A stretch of DNA of 64,000 nucleotides from Vicia villosa (lineage: Eukaryota; Streptophyta; Magnoliopsida; Fabales; Fabaceae). Where the stretch lies: NCBI RefSeq assembly GCF_029867415.1, contig NC_081181.1, positions 74,992,144-75,056,143 on the forward strand, given 5' to 3'. Below the pieces are notes generated by a model. The model ran no database searches. It saw only the letters and a program-made list of their open reading frames with translations, and was not told the DNA's origin. Shown here piece after piece: positions 33,903-45,582 of this stretch (positions are counted from its first letter, which is position 1; every line of letters starts with the position of its first letter). Made by a program: the position numbers and the translations under genes.

Positions 33903-34442
33903 TGTTATACCCCAAAATTTGCCCGCATCTTTTTTCAAGAAAACTCCAATCTGAAAATTAAGAGTCTCATATAATCATGGATTTTTATTTCAACAAATAT
34001 CCTGACATATGAAATACTTAGTTTTTAGAATTTTTCTTATACAGTAATTTGGCTTGCAGTTGAATTTATTCTTACGCAAACGCCAAATACTGTTTATTAC
34101 TTCACACATGCAATTTATTTATTTACTTACAGATAAATAGTACTGACACAATTGGTACAGAGTTAAATCTTTTTGCAGGCGCAGAATCAGGAAACTCAGA
34201 CTGTACTAGTAACAAGTAGATTATTATTATCTTTTGTTTCCCACTAATTTTTGTACTATATTCCATTATTTTCAAAAATCTTTTCAAATCTCTTTTTCAA
34301 AAATCAAATCCTAACTTTATTCTCTACATCTCTCTTTTTCCCAACACTATCATACACTTTCTTTCAAATCTTATTTCCACTCAAATTTTCCTTTTGTACG
34401 GAACCACATCATTTCCCAACGTCTCTATCCTTCTTTCCACTC

Positions 34443-34450
34443 TATAAATA
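34443..34450 (+). promoter_or_regulatory. TATA box upstream of the LTR micro-ORF
   Basis: CTCTATAAATACC is preserved in the opposite copy (43321-43314). It lies about 93 bp before the ATG of the 55-codon ORF, and the stretch between is CT/A-rich like a plant leader. Confidence 0.65.
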
Positions 34451-34542
34451 CCTCTCATTCTTTCATAAAAATCTCACATCAAATTCTAATTCATCTCTCA
34501 AATTTCTACTTCATAATCCATCCTTTCTTCTTCCCCGACAGA

Positions 34543-34710
34543 ATGGCGAAGCGGTGGGAAACGTGTTTTCTTATGGTCATCACCATTGCTACGGTGATCA
34601 TGTCTTTATTCTGTCTACATAGCCCGGAACACTGTGGACCTGGGATGCTCATGCTCCCAATCATCTACATGTTACTATTTGTAGCATGGGTTATCAATCG
34701 TCATTTTTAA
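34543..34710 (+). CDS. 55-aa micro-ORF in LTR, two hydrophobic segments
   Basis: The ORF has a short basic start (MAKRWE), a hydrophobic stretch at about residues 8-25, a polar Cys/His-containing loop (HSPEHCGPG, about 26-34), a second hydrophobic stretch at about 35-51 and a short basic/polar end. This fits a small two-pass membrane protein. It is in the upstream (U3-like) part of the LTR, about 1.8 kb before the presumed main LTR promoter. The opposite-orientation LTR keeps the frame open at the same length: the two copies differ at about four amino acids and four silent sites, with no indels. I recognise no family. It could be a captured host micro-gene, an element function, or chance. Confidence 0.5.
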   Translation: MAKRWETCFLMVITIATVIMSLFCLHSPEHCGPGMLMLPIIYMLLFVAWVINRHF

Positions 34711-37700
34711 AATTTGCCGTATTTCTTATTTCTTAAATGTGCCGTTTATTCGTCGTACTGTTCAATATAGTATGTAATAGTTGTACTGTCAGTATTAAAT
34801 GTTGTACTATTTGTCATAATATTGCTTAATTACCTAGATAATATTTTATGTGTTTTCTGCCAGTCAAATATTCATTTTTCTGTGCATTAAATGATTTTCA
34901 AGGTTATTATCGGTAAGTTTGCCCGCATACAGTAAATATTAGTTATTTATTATGTCTGTGTTTTTCTAACAAGTCATGTAAATAAACTTTTATTTTTCAC
35001 ATAAAACAAAAACAAAAACAACAAAAAAGAAAATTAACTTTGACTGTTGATTTTTCACTCTAACTGCTACGTCAATACCTGAACAGTCAGTTGACACCCA
35101 AACTGCTGGCAGTACAATTCTCAGTGTTTTGTACCATCAATCAAATCAATCTTTCACAATTCAAAATTCCAAGATTTTTGTTCTAGAATTCTTCTGAATA
35201 TCACGCGATTAGCAGAGACTCAACACTGCACAGAAATCAGGTACGTTTAACTGTCTCCTACACAAACAGTCCCTGACTAGGGTTTTCTTGTTTTTACAGG
35301 AGAAACAAGTTTTTGAGAGCTCAAATGGATTTTATACACATCCATATATCTCAAAGTACCATCATACAAATTTTCAAACTTCAATTCACTCAAACGCACC
35401 GTCAGCAGCTCAAACAGTCAACAGACGACCCGTTTGACCAAAAAGTCAACAGACAGTCAAAAATGATTTTTTTTGTCAAAGTCCATATTTTGTCAAAGGA
35501 TTCATCATTTGATCATTGGATGATCATAATTCATCAAGGAAAGATCAAAAATCAACAAAACCCTAAGATTCAAAATTAGGGTTTTTGCCTGAAAAGTCAA
35601 CTCAACTTTGACTGGTCATAACTCTCTCATCCTTCATCCAAAAAATTCAAACCAAAGCTCATTTTGAAGGAAATTCAATTATCTTTCAAATTCCATTGAT
35701 CCCATGGTCATTGGATTCACCATTTGAAAAATATGACCAAAGACATTACAGGTCATTTTCAAAGTCAACTAAAAGACACTTTTTTCAAAAGGACACACAA
35801 GGAGCATCAAAAATCATTTTGATATGAGACCAAAGACATTGGTTAGAGGACTCTTTGAGGTTTCCAAAAAGTGCAAGATCTCCTTCATATGACAAAAAAT
35901 GAGGGATTTACACCTTGTTAAAGTTGGCTAAATTTTGGAAAATGCATAAAACCAACATTGCTCAAAAATGCATTTTTTCCAAATGGGGCCAAGTTTTCAT
36001 GGTTCAAACATGTTTGCCATGTTATTATGGGCCTCCCATGACCAAGACAAGGCCCATACCATTTTTATCCATTTTTTGGCATAATTTTATCTTATTTTAA
36101 GATTAAATTAAAAGGAAAATGAATGGATAATGGTTAGCTTACAATCTAAGCATGACTCACCCAAGGAATCTCTGATTTTCTGCAGAGAATTGAAGAGCAA
36201 GGCAAGAGCATTGAAGAGAAGAAGACTTGGTCAATAATTCAAAGGTTTTTAATATAAAAAAATCAAGAATTCCACAAAGGCAACTAGATGCTTCTTAGCT
36301 TCAATTCTAAGCACTCAATGCTTATATATAGGCTACCATACTTCAGTAATGAAAAGAACAAGTTCAGAAAAAAAAGCCTTGCTGATAACACACTTGTAAT
36401 CACTTGAAATTTTTCAAAGAAATTCAAAATTCGAATTTTAATTTCTATCTTGTTTCAGTTCAAATTAAACACTCAAATACAATCCTCAAGTATCATTGAA
36501 CGTATTCCAATCAATTGCAAGCCTTGAAGCTCACTAAATCGAGCTATAAAGGTCATAATTTGTTCAAATCTAAATCAACTCGTATCTGGTCATTCATGCA
36601 TGTTTAGCAAGATGTAGACATGTATTTGTGTTTGGTTTGAGGTCCTAATCATTTCTGGAAACTTAATTGAAGTTTGGACGCCTATACGTAGGATCACCAT
36701 TTTAGGGTTCGAACCTTTAAATTTGGGGTTTTACTATCCATGCAAAATTATGAACTCTAAATGGTACCATTAGAATCGCATGAACAATACGAACTGAACC
36801 ATGGTATCGCGCCAGATTTATATTAGTGTTTGCTAGTATTCGCTATTTTCAACAGGTGTAAAAGGTTGGAGTTTTTACACCACCTGCAAATGAAAGGTGT
36901 AAAAGCCCATCCTGAGGAAGAAGACGATGCGTGGCGTCCTCTGATTGGCTGGAGGGCGCGCGCGTGTTTTTTGAATTAATCTTGGATTCTGTGTTTTGCA
37001 GGTACATCACGTGGTATGGTCCCTCATGCTGGTGACCATCAGATCCACTAGCCAGCTCATCCAACGCACCAGACAAGTGATCCACACCATAGACCACACC
37101 TATCCACCACACCTGATCGTATCCTTTTATTTTTTTTCTATTTTAATTTTCTTTGCAAAATTATTTAAAAATAGTTTTAAAAATCCAAAAAATACACAAA
37201 AAATATTTTTAGACTTCTAAAATAATATATTATTTTCTGAAATAAAAATATTTTATTTTTCTTCAAAATTTCAATATTTTGCATAATTAATTAGTATATA
37301 TTTATATATTTGCTTTTTAATTATTCTAACCAATCAAAAAATCATAAAAAAAATTGTTCTTTATATTAAATATTGTTTATATACTATAAAATAATTTTGT
37401 ACATATTTTGAATAATTTTCTCTTTAAGTTTTAATTATTTGTATAATTATTTGCATAATTATGTATTAATTAACTTAATTAATTTCAAATCAAATTTCAA
37501 AAATTCCAAAAAAATTAGTTTTGTTTTAAAATTAATTGACAAATATTTTGTACATATTTTAAAGTTAGTTCCTAGGTTTAAATCTTATTTTCATCATTTT
37601 TCTTCATTTTAATTTAATTAATCATGCATTAATTATAATTAAAATCAATCATAAAAAAATCCAAAAACATGCCTTTTATTTTTCTTGCAAATTTAAATTC

Positions 37701-38596
37701 CTAGATAAATGTATAGGATGTCAAATTCATGTAAATAGGCTAGTTTACATTTCCTGCACAATCGATGTAATAGCGTAGATTTACTTTCCGCACTTTACAT
37801 TTCCGCATTTTAATTTCCCGCACATATAAACTGCGTGTATGTCAAAGATAAAATTGAACCGTTAGATCACTAACTTCAAAGATAAAATATCTGAATCCAA
37901 ACACAATCACACTTGCACCTCTTAAGGTAAATCCCTTCTCATTCTTTTCAAAATCAAAGTCAAAATTCCACTGTTTCGAGTACAAAATCGAACCTTTTGT
38001 TTATATCCGGTGAAAGGATAGATTTTTAAAGGAAATAGGATAAAGACCTTACAACTCAGGGTAGACCTCCTAGTTTGCTTGCTCAAATCAAAACAAACAA
38101 AATTCTCATACACTGTTGTTTTTCAAAAACTTTTCCAAAAAAGACAATACTTTGTATACATCCAAACACGGATCATTACAAAGTTAACGTTCTTTTCAAA
38201 ACATCTTTCGAAAGATAAACAAGCATTTTGTATACATCCGCACACGGATCATTACAAAATTCAATTTACAAAAGTATTTGAAACCACATATGAGCATTCT
38301 AAAGCAATTGAAAAGTAATCGAAAAACAAGTGAGCTAAGCAAACTTAAGAGCCCATGGATAACCATGGATACAAAGGGAGCTAACACCTTCCCTTTGTAT
38401 AACCTACCCCCTTACCCAGAATTTCTTAAAGGTCTTTTTTCTGTTTCTTTTATAAACCTTTCCTTAATTGGATAAAATAAAAGGTCGGTGGCGACTCTGT
38501 GAATTTTCAAAATGCGAAAGCATAAGCGATAAAAAAGAGCCAGTTCACGTATCTCTCCAGAACAGAGGTATGGCCCGATAAAAAAGGAGGTCCACA

Positions 38597-38791
38597 CCTT
38601 GGAAGCAAAGAAGACAAAGCACAAAATGTCAGAGGTATGTTCCAAGACCTAGTGCTTAAATCTGGTGGAGAAGTCAAGTTTGAAGGAGATTAGAAGGGCA
38701 AGATAATTGGCTCTGGAACCATAAGTATTGGTAACTCTCCTTCTATAACTAATGTACTTCTTGTAGAAGGATTAACGCATAACTTATTGTC
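38597..38791 (+). pseudogene. pol: Sirevirus B protease fragment between two solo LTRs
   Basis: A 195-bp island of Sirevirus B, in frame with LKSGGEVKF, GSGTISIGN and VLLVEGLTHNLLS, the C-terminal part of copia protease. It has one stop. It separates the oppositely oriented solo LTRs. It is short but matches the corresponding stretch (GKGSVGN..VLLVEGLKHNLISI) of Sirevirus A. Confidence 0.9.
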
Positions 38792-41700
38792 TGTGGATCT
38801 CCGTTTTTTTCGGGCCATACCTCTAAGCGGGAGAGATACGTGAACTGACTCTTTTTTTTATCGCTTATGCTTTCGCATTTTTGAAAATTCACAGAGTCGC
38901 CACCGACCTTTTATTTTATCCAATTAAGGAAAGGTTTATAAAAGAAACAGAAAAAAGACCTTTAAGAAATTCTGGGTAAGGGGGTAGGTTATACAAAGGG
39001 AAGATGTTAGCACCCTTTGTATCCATGGTTATCCATGGGCTCTTAAGTTTGCTTAGCTCACTTGTTTTTCGATTACTTTTCAATTGCTTCAGGATGCTCA
39101 TATGTGGTTTCAAATACCTTTGTAAATTGAATTTTGTAATGATCCTTGTGTGGATGTATACAAAATGTTTGTTTATCTTTCGAAAGATGTTTTGAAAAGA
39201 ACGTTAACTTTGTAATGATCCGTGTTTGGATGTATACAAAATATTGTCTTTTTGGAAAGTTTTGGTTTTGAAAAAACAATAGTGTATGAGAATTTTGTTT
39301 GTTTTGATTTGAGCAAGCAAACTAGGAGGTCTACCCTGAGTTGTAAGGTCTTTATCCTTATTTCCTTTAAAAATCTATCCTTTCACCGGATATAAACAAA
39401 AGGTTCGATTTTGTACTTAAAACAGTGGAATTTTGACTTTGATTTTGAAAAGAATGAGAAGGGATTACCTTAAGAGGTGCAAGTGTGGTTGTGTTTGTAT
39501 TCAGATATTTTATCTTTGAAGTTAGTGATCTAACGGTTCAATTTTATCTTTGACATACACGCAGTTTATATTTGCTGGAAATTAAAATGCGGAAATGTAA
39601 AGTGCGGAAAGTAAATCTACGCTATTACATCGATTGTGCAGGAAATGTAAACTAAGCCTATTTACATGATTTTGACATCCTAGACATTTATCTAGGAATT
39701 TAAATTGCAAGAAAAATAAAAGGCATGTTTTTGATTTTTTTTATGATTGATTTTAATTATAATTAATGCATGATTAATTAAATTAAAATGAAGAAAAAAG
39801 ATGAAAATAGATTTAGACCTAGAAATTAAGTTTAAAATATGTACAAAATATTTGTCAATTAATTTTAAAACAAAACTAATTTTTTTGGAATTTTTGAAAT
39901 TGATTTGAAATTGATTTGAAATTGATTAAGCTAATTAAAACATAATTATGCAAATAATTATACAAATAATTAAAACTTAAAGAGAAAATTATCCTAAATA
40001 TGTACAAAATTAGTTTATAATATATAAACAATATTTAATATAAATAACAATTTTTTTTATGATTTTTTGATTGGTTAGAATAATTAAAAAGCAAATATAT
40101 AAATATATACTAATTAATTATGCAAAATATTGAAATTTTGAAGAAAAATAAAATATTTTTATTTCAGAAAATAATATATTATTTTAGAAGTCTAAAAATA
40201 TTTTTTGTGTATTTTTTGGATTTTTAAAAATATTTTTAATTAATTTTGTAAAGAAATTAAAATAGAAATAAAAATATAAAAGGATACAATCAGGTGTGGT
40301 AATTCATGAGGGAACATGGTGTAGCTGCGTGTTTTGGAACGTTGGATGAGAATTTGAGATGATCCGAGGGCTCAGATCATGAGAGAACATGATGTGATGG
40401 GACAAAGTGAAGCATTGAATTAGTGGGGAGACCAAAGTCAGACTGGGCCCACCACTGACTGCGTGGACCAATGGAAGCTGAGGGAGAGACGTTTGAAAAG
40501 TTGACCGGCCAGCAAGGGGATGCCACACAAGCGGAGAGAGGGTCAATCTTGACTGACGAACCACGCTTGGACGCGTGGTCGTCTTCAACCTCCATCTCTT
40601 TTATTTTTTCAAACAAATAGCGGGGGTTTTAAACCTCCTATATTTTTACGATGAAAAATGCCATTTTTGGTAGCTTCACAAACCTGCAAAAGTAAGCGTT
40701 AGGAATAATAGCAAGTGACCCAGATCCCCTAATTAGGATGCTCTGAGTCCAAATATGATGTTAGTTTCGGTGTTTGAGTGCTGTAGCTATGGATTCGATG
40801 GAGTTGAAGTTTTAGCACGCATGAGCACTTGTTAATGGCATGGGGGTGATTCTCACGTGGAAACCAACATGTTAAAGCCCAGACCTGCCCTATAGGACCT
40901 CATGAACTCATTGGAATGATTAGATTACATTGAGGTTGATTAAATATAGGAAAACGAAAATTACTTATGTATGAACATGAAGAACACTATGCATGTGTTA
41001 CGACTCTCATGGGACCATATTAAGGGTTCATTCTTACTTTATATGATCTCAGAAGATGATTGGAATGATTGTTTTGTATTGATATTGATTGGAATATGGA
41101 ATTCGAAAATTACAAAGTGTATGGAAATTTTGAGAATTTTTGTGAGGTTTCTTGCTATGTCTTGCTATAATTTCGTGTGTTATGAGATATAAGTTAGTTT
41201 TAGTTTGAACAAACCGTGGCCTAGGTAGCTCGATTTATGAGGTTTCAAGGCTTGGAAATGATTGAGATATGTTCAGTAATGCTTGAGGAAGGTGTTTAAG
41301 TGTTTAGTTTATATTGAAAATGGATTAAACTCAGAATTCGAATTTTGAATTTCTTTGAAATTTTCAAATTGTTACAAGCATGGTACAAGCATAAGAATGG
41401 CTCTGAATTCGTTTTCTTGATTGTGAAGTGTTATAGCCTTTATATAGACTATGTTGTGCTTAGAATTGAAGCTAAGAAGTCTTTAGTTGCCTTTGTGGAA
41501 TTCTTGATTTTTTTATATTAAAAATCTTTGAATTGTTGACCAAGTCTTCTTCTCTTCAATGCTCTTGCCTTGTACTTCAATCTTCTGCAGAAAATTGAAG
41601 ATTCCTTGATGACTCATGCTTAGATTGTAAGCTATCCATTATCCTTCCATTTTTCCTTTTTATTTAATCTTAAAATAAGATAAAATTAAGCCAAAAATGG

Positions 41701-43052
41701 ATAAAAATGGTATGGGCCTTGTCTTGGTCGTGGGAGGCCCATAATATTATGGAAATGATGTTTGAACCATGAAAACTTGGCCCCATTTGGAAAAAATGCA
41801 TTTTTGAGCAATGTTGGTTTCATGCATTTTCCCAAAACTTAGCCAACTTCAACAAGGTGTAAATCCATCAATTTTTGTCATATGAAGGAGATCTTGCACT
41901 TTTTGGAAACCTCAAAGAGTCCTCTAACCAATGTCTTTGGTCTCATGTCAAAATTATTTTTGATGCTCCTTGTGTTTCCTTTTGAAAAAAGTGTCTTTTT
42001 GTTGACTTTGAAAATGACCTGTAATGTCTTTGGTCATATTTTTCAAATGGTGAATGTAATGACCATGGGATCAATTGAATTTGAAAGATAATTGAATTTC
42101 CTTCAAAATGAGCTTTGGTTTGAATTTTTTGGATGAAGGATGAGAGAGTTATGACCAGTCAAAGTTGAGTTGACTTTTCAGGCAAAAACCCTAATTTTGA
42201 ATCTTAGGGTTTTGTTGATTTTTGATCTTTCCTTGATGAATTATGATCATCAAATGATCAATTGATGAATCCTTTGACAAAATATGGACTTTGACAAAAA
42301 ATTTCATTTTTGACTGTCTGTTGACTTTTTTGGTCAAACGGGTCGTCTGTTGACTGTTTGAGCTGCTGACGGTGCGTCTGAGTGAATTGAAGTTTGAAAA
42401 TTTGCATGATGGTACTTTGAGATATATGGATGTGCATGAAATCCATTTGAGGTCTCAAAAGCTTGTTTCTCCTGAAAAAACAAGAAAACCCTAGTCACGG
42501 ACTGTTTGTGTAGGAGACAGTTAAGCGTACCTGATTTTTGTGCAGTGTTGAGTCTCTGCTAATCGCGTGATATTCAGAAGACTTCTAGAACAAAAATCTT
42601 GGAATTTTGAATTGCAAAAGATTGATTTGATTGATGGTACAAAACACTGGGAATTGTACTGCCAGCAGTTTGGCTGTCAACTGACTGTTCAGATATTGAC
42701 GTAGCAGTTAGAATGAAAAATCAACAGTCAAAGTTAATTTTATTTTTTTTTGTTTTTGTTTTATGTGAAAAATGAAAGTTTATTTACATGACTTGTTAAA
42801 AAAAACACAGACATAATAAATAACCAATATTTACTGTATGCAGGCAAAATTACCGATAATAACCCTGAAAACCATTTAATGCACAGAAAAATGAATATTT
42901 GACTGGCAGAAAACACACAAAATATTATCTGAGTAATTAAGCAATATTATGACAAATAGTACAACATTTAATACTGACAGTACAAATATTACATACTATA
43001 TTGAACAGTACGAATAAACGGTACATTTAAGAAATAAGAAATACGTCAAATT

Positions 43053-43220
43053 TTAAGAATGACTATTGATAACCCATGCTACAAATAGTAACATGTAAAT
43101 GATTGGGAGCATAAGCATCCCAGGTCCACAGTGTTCTGGGCTATGTAGACAGAAGAAAGACATGATCACTGTAGCAATGGTGATGATCATAAGAAAACAC
43201 GTTTCCCACCGCTTCGCCAT
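43053..43220 (-). CDS. 55-aa micro-ORF, second LTR copy
   Basis: The counterpart of 34543-34710: same length, same start, same stop, same Cys/His loop and both hydrophobic stretches. Differences are mostly conservative in the body (Val/Ile, Leu/Phe), with Arg/Ser and Phe/Ser at the end. TATAAATA at 43321-43314 on minus is about 94 bp upstream. Preservation of an open frame in two separately inserted, otherwise diverged LTRs is the main support. Confidence 0.5.
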   Translation of the reverse strand: MAKRWETCFLMIITIATVIMSFFCLHSPEHCGPGMLMLPIIYMLLFVAWVINSHS

Positions 43221-43313
43221 TTTGTCGGGGAAGAAGAAAGGATGGATTATGAAGTAGAAATTTGAGAGATGAATTAGAATTTGATGTGAGATTTTTATGA
43301 AAAAAATGAGAGG

Positions 43314-43321
43314 TATTTATA
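43314..43321 (-). promoter_or_regulatory. TATA box of the second micro-ORF copy
   Basis: CTCTATAAATACC on minus, at the same distance from the ATG as in the plus-oriented LTR. Confidence 0.6.
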
Positions 43322-43835
43322 GAGTGGAAAGAAGGATAGAGACGTTGGGGAATGATGTGATTCCGTACAAAAGGAAAATTTGAGTGGAAATAAGATTTGA
43401 AAGAAAGTGGAGATAGTGTTGGGAAAAAGAGAGATTTGATTTTTGAAAAAGAGATTTGAAAAGATTTTTGAAAATAATGGAATATAGTACAAAATTAGTG
43501 GGAAACAAAAGATAATAATAATCTACTTGTTACCAGTACAGTCTGAGTTTCCTGATTCTGCGCCTGCAAAAAGATTTAACTCTGTACCAATTATGTCAGT
43601 ACTATTTATCTGTAAACAAATAAATAGCATGTGTGAAGTAATAAACAGTATTTGGCGTTTGCGTAAGAATAAATTCAATTGCAAGCCAAATTACTGTATA
43701 AGAAAAATTCTAAAAACTAAGTATTTCATATGTCAGGATATTTGTTGAAATAAAAATCCATGATTATATGAGACTCTTAATTTTCAGATTGGAGTTTCCT
43801 TGAAAAAAGATGCGGGCAAATTTTGGGGTATAACA

Positions 43836-45177
43836 CTGTCCATAATTCAATTAAGTGACAATGGTTATGATATAATCTTCAATCAAATGTCTTGCAAGGC
43901 TGTAAGTTAGAAGGATGGCTGAATCCTATTTACAGGAAAGAGAAAGAACAACATTTATAAGATTGATCTTTCTGATCTTGAGAAGCAGAAGGTGACTTGT
44001 CTTATGTCTGTTTCTGAAGAGAAATGGGTCCGGCACACAAGATTAGGACATGCTAGCTTGAGAAAGATATCAGATTAACAAACTAAATCTGGTCAGAGGA
44101 CTCCCAAATCTGAAATACAAATCAGATGCTCTTTGTGAAGCATGTCAGAAGGGCAAGTTCTTCAAACCTGCATTCAAGTCTAAGAATGTTGTCTCTTCCT
44201 CTAGGCCATTAGAACTTCTGCATATTGATCTGTTTGGACCAGTCAAAACAGCATCTGTCAGAGGGAAGAAATATGGATTAGTCATCGTAGATGATTATAG
44301 CCGCTAGACATGGGTAAATTTCTTAAAACGCAAGGATGAGACTCATTCACTGTTCTTTGAATTCTGCACTAAGATTCAATCTGAGAAGGAGTGTAAAATC
44401 ATAAAGGTCAGAAGTGATCATGGTGGTGAATTTGAGAATAGATTCTTTGAGGAGTTCTTCAAAGAAAATGGTATTGCCCATGATTTCTCTTGACCTAGAA
44501 CTCCATAGCAAAATGGAGTTGTAGAGCGAAAGAATAGGACTCTACAAGAATTGGCCAGAACCATGATCAATGAAACCAATATGGCTAAGCACTTCTGGCC
44601 AGAAGCAATAAACACTGCATGTTATATTCAGAATAGAATCTCTATAAGACCTATTCTAAATAAGACTCCTTATGAATTGTGGAAGAATAGAAAGCCCAAC
44701 ATTTCATATTTTCATCCTTTTAGATGTGTTTGTTTTATTCTGAATACTAAAGATCATCTTGGTAAGTTTGATTCTAAGGCACAAAAATGTTTCCTTCTTG
44801 GATATTCTGAACGCTCTAAGGGCTACAGAGTATACAATACTTAAACATTGGTTGTAGAAGAATCAATCAATATCAGATTTGATGATAAGCTTGGTCTTGA
44901 AAAGCCAAAGCAGTTTGAAAATTTTGCAGATATAGATATTGATATATCAGAAGCTGAAGAACCAAGAAGAAAAGTTTCAGAAGCTGAGAGTCTCAGCAGC
45001 AAAGGATCAAAAGATCAAGTTGCTGCGTCTTTAGAGAATCTCAGGATTTCTGAAGATCCAATAGTCAGAAGATCTTCTAGACTCACCTCAGCTCACTCAG
45101 AAGATGTGATTCTTGGAAAGAAAGATGATCCTATCAGAACTAGATCATTTCTAAAGAATAATAATCAGAAGCAGTGA
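43836..45177 (+). pseudogene. pol: Sirevirus B integrase fragment with C-terminal tail
   Basis: Continues the protease-integrase frame. It has the zinc-binding motif region (WVRHTRLGHAS, then CEACQKGKF), the core with DLFGP, RSDHGGEFEN and NGVVERKN (D, D and E kept), then an integrase tail with NKTPYELWK and GYSERSKGYRVYN. Stops and a frame change near 44080, 44310, 44495 and 44843 break it. The open pieces are 44551-44844 and 44848-45177. After 45177 the reverse transcriptase that should follow is absent. Clade-typical tail repeats LTSAHSEDV appear near 45090. Confidence 0.9.
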
Positions 45178-45436
45178 TCAGAATCAGAAGATGAAAAGTT
45201 CTATTCAGTGAAACACAGCTGTCATCAAGTGTATTGTGATGGTGAACATGTGTCTGTACGGTTGGTAAAAGCGTGAGTGAATCTGATGAGACACCTCCCT
45301 AGGTAACTGTGTTAAATCATTTCAATTACCACGATCTCTCACCTAACGTCACTCATCATTTAATGCAATTGATTTCATTTGATTCTGTAACTGTTCATTC
45401 TCATGATTTTATTGCATTCTTTTTCAAATCCGTCTC

Positions 45437-45582
45437 TATAAATGCATTTCAAATCATAATGTTTATCTTTTTCGCTCCCATTCTCTCTTTCTTCTTGCAT
45501 GCATTTTTGCAACCTCTTTGGTCTTTTCTCAAACCCTAAGCGTAAACCCAAAAATATTTCTTGCAATCTCAGTACTATTTCA
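45437..45582 (+). promoter_or_regulatory. Putative internal promoter of the Sirevirus B env-position ORF
   Basis: CTCTATAAATGC (45434-45445) is followed by a leader rich in C and T (TCTCTCTTTCTTCTTGC) before the ATGs at 45499 and 45583. The layout matches the internal promoter proposed for Sirevirus A, and it follows AT-rich spacer without ORFs (45178-45430). Confidence 0.5.

Larger units (their letters stand above)
33903..38596 (+). mobile_element. Solo Ogre-like LTR, long form, plus orientation
   Basis: It starts TGTTATACCCCAAAATTTGCCCGC and ends GGAGGTCCACA, flanked by perfect CCTTG duplications (33898-33902 and 38597-38601). The 3' part has the Ogre LTR blocks (GGATAAAATAAAAGGTCGGTGGCGACTCTG near 38470). 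Compared with the Ogre LTR at 8546, it has about 1.2 kb extra near its 5' end, holding a TATA box and a 55-codon ORF. A second TATA-like box CTTATATATAGG at 36322 lies where the shorter LTR has its promoter. No internal region remains. The opposite copy is at 38792-43835. Confidence 0.9.
38792..43835 (-). mobile_element. Solo Ogre-like LTR, long form, minus orientation
   Basis: It is the inverted counterpart of 33903-38596: on minus it starts TGTTATACCCC..GCCCGCATC and ends CGGAGATCCACA. Flanks TTGTC (38787-38791) and CTGTC (43836-43840) are a duplication with one mismatch. It is about 350 bp longer than the other copy. The two differ most in a module near the middle (here 40280-40720, on the other copy 36850-37120). 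The plus-strand ORFs in it are shadows or chance. Confidence 0.9.

Noticed and set aside
34251..34622. 123-codon plus ORF overlapping the micro-ORF in another frame
   Set aside because: It runs through the TATA and leader and is not kept at length in the opposite copy, where the frame is shorter (43295-43492); the 55-codon frame is conserved instead.
34050..35120. Cluster of ACTGT/ACAGT words in the Ogre-like LTR
   Set aside because: Many occurrences, but spacing is irregular and a short word in biased sequence is expected to recur; not enough without statistics.
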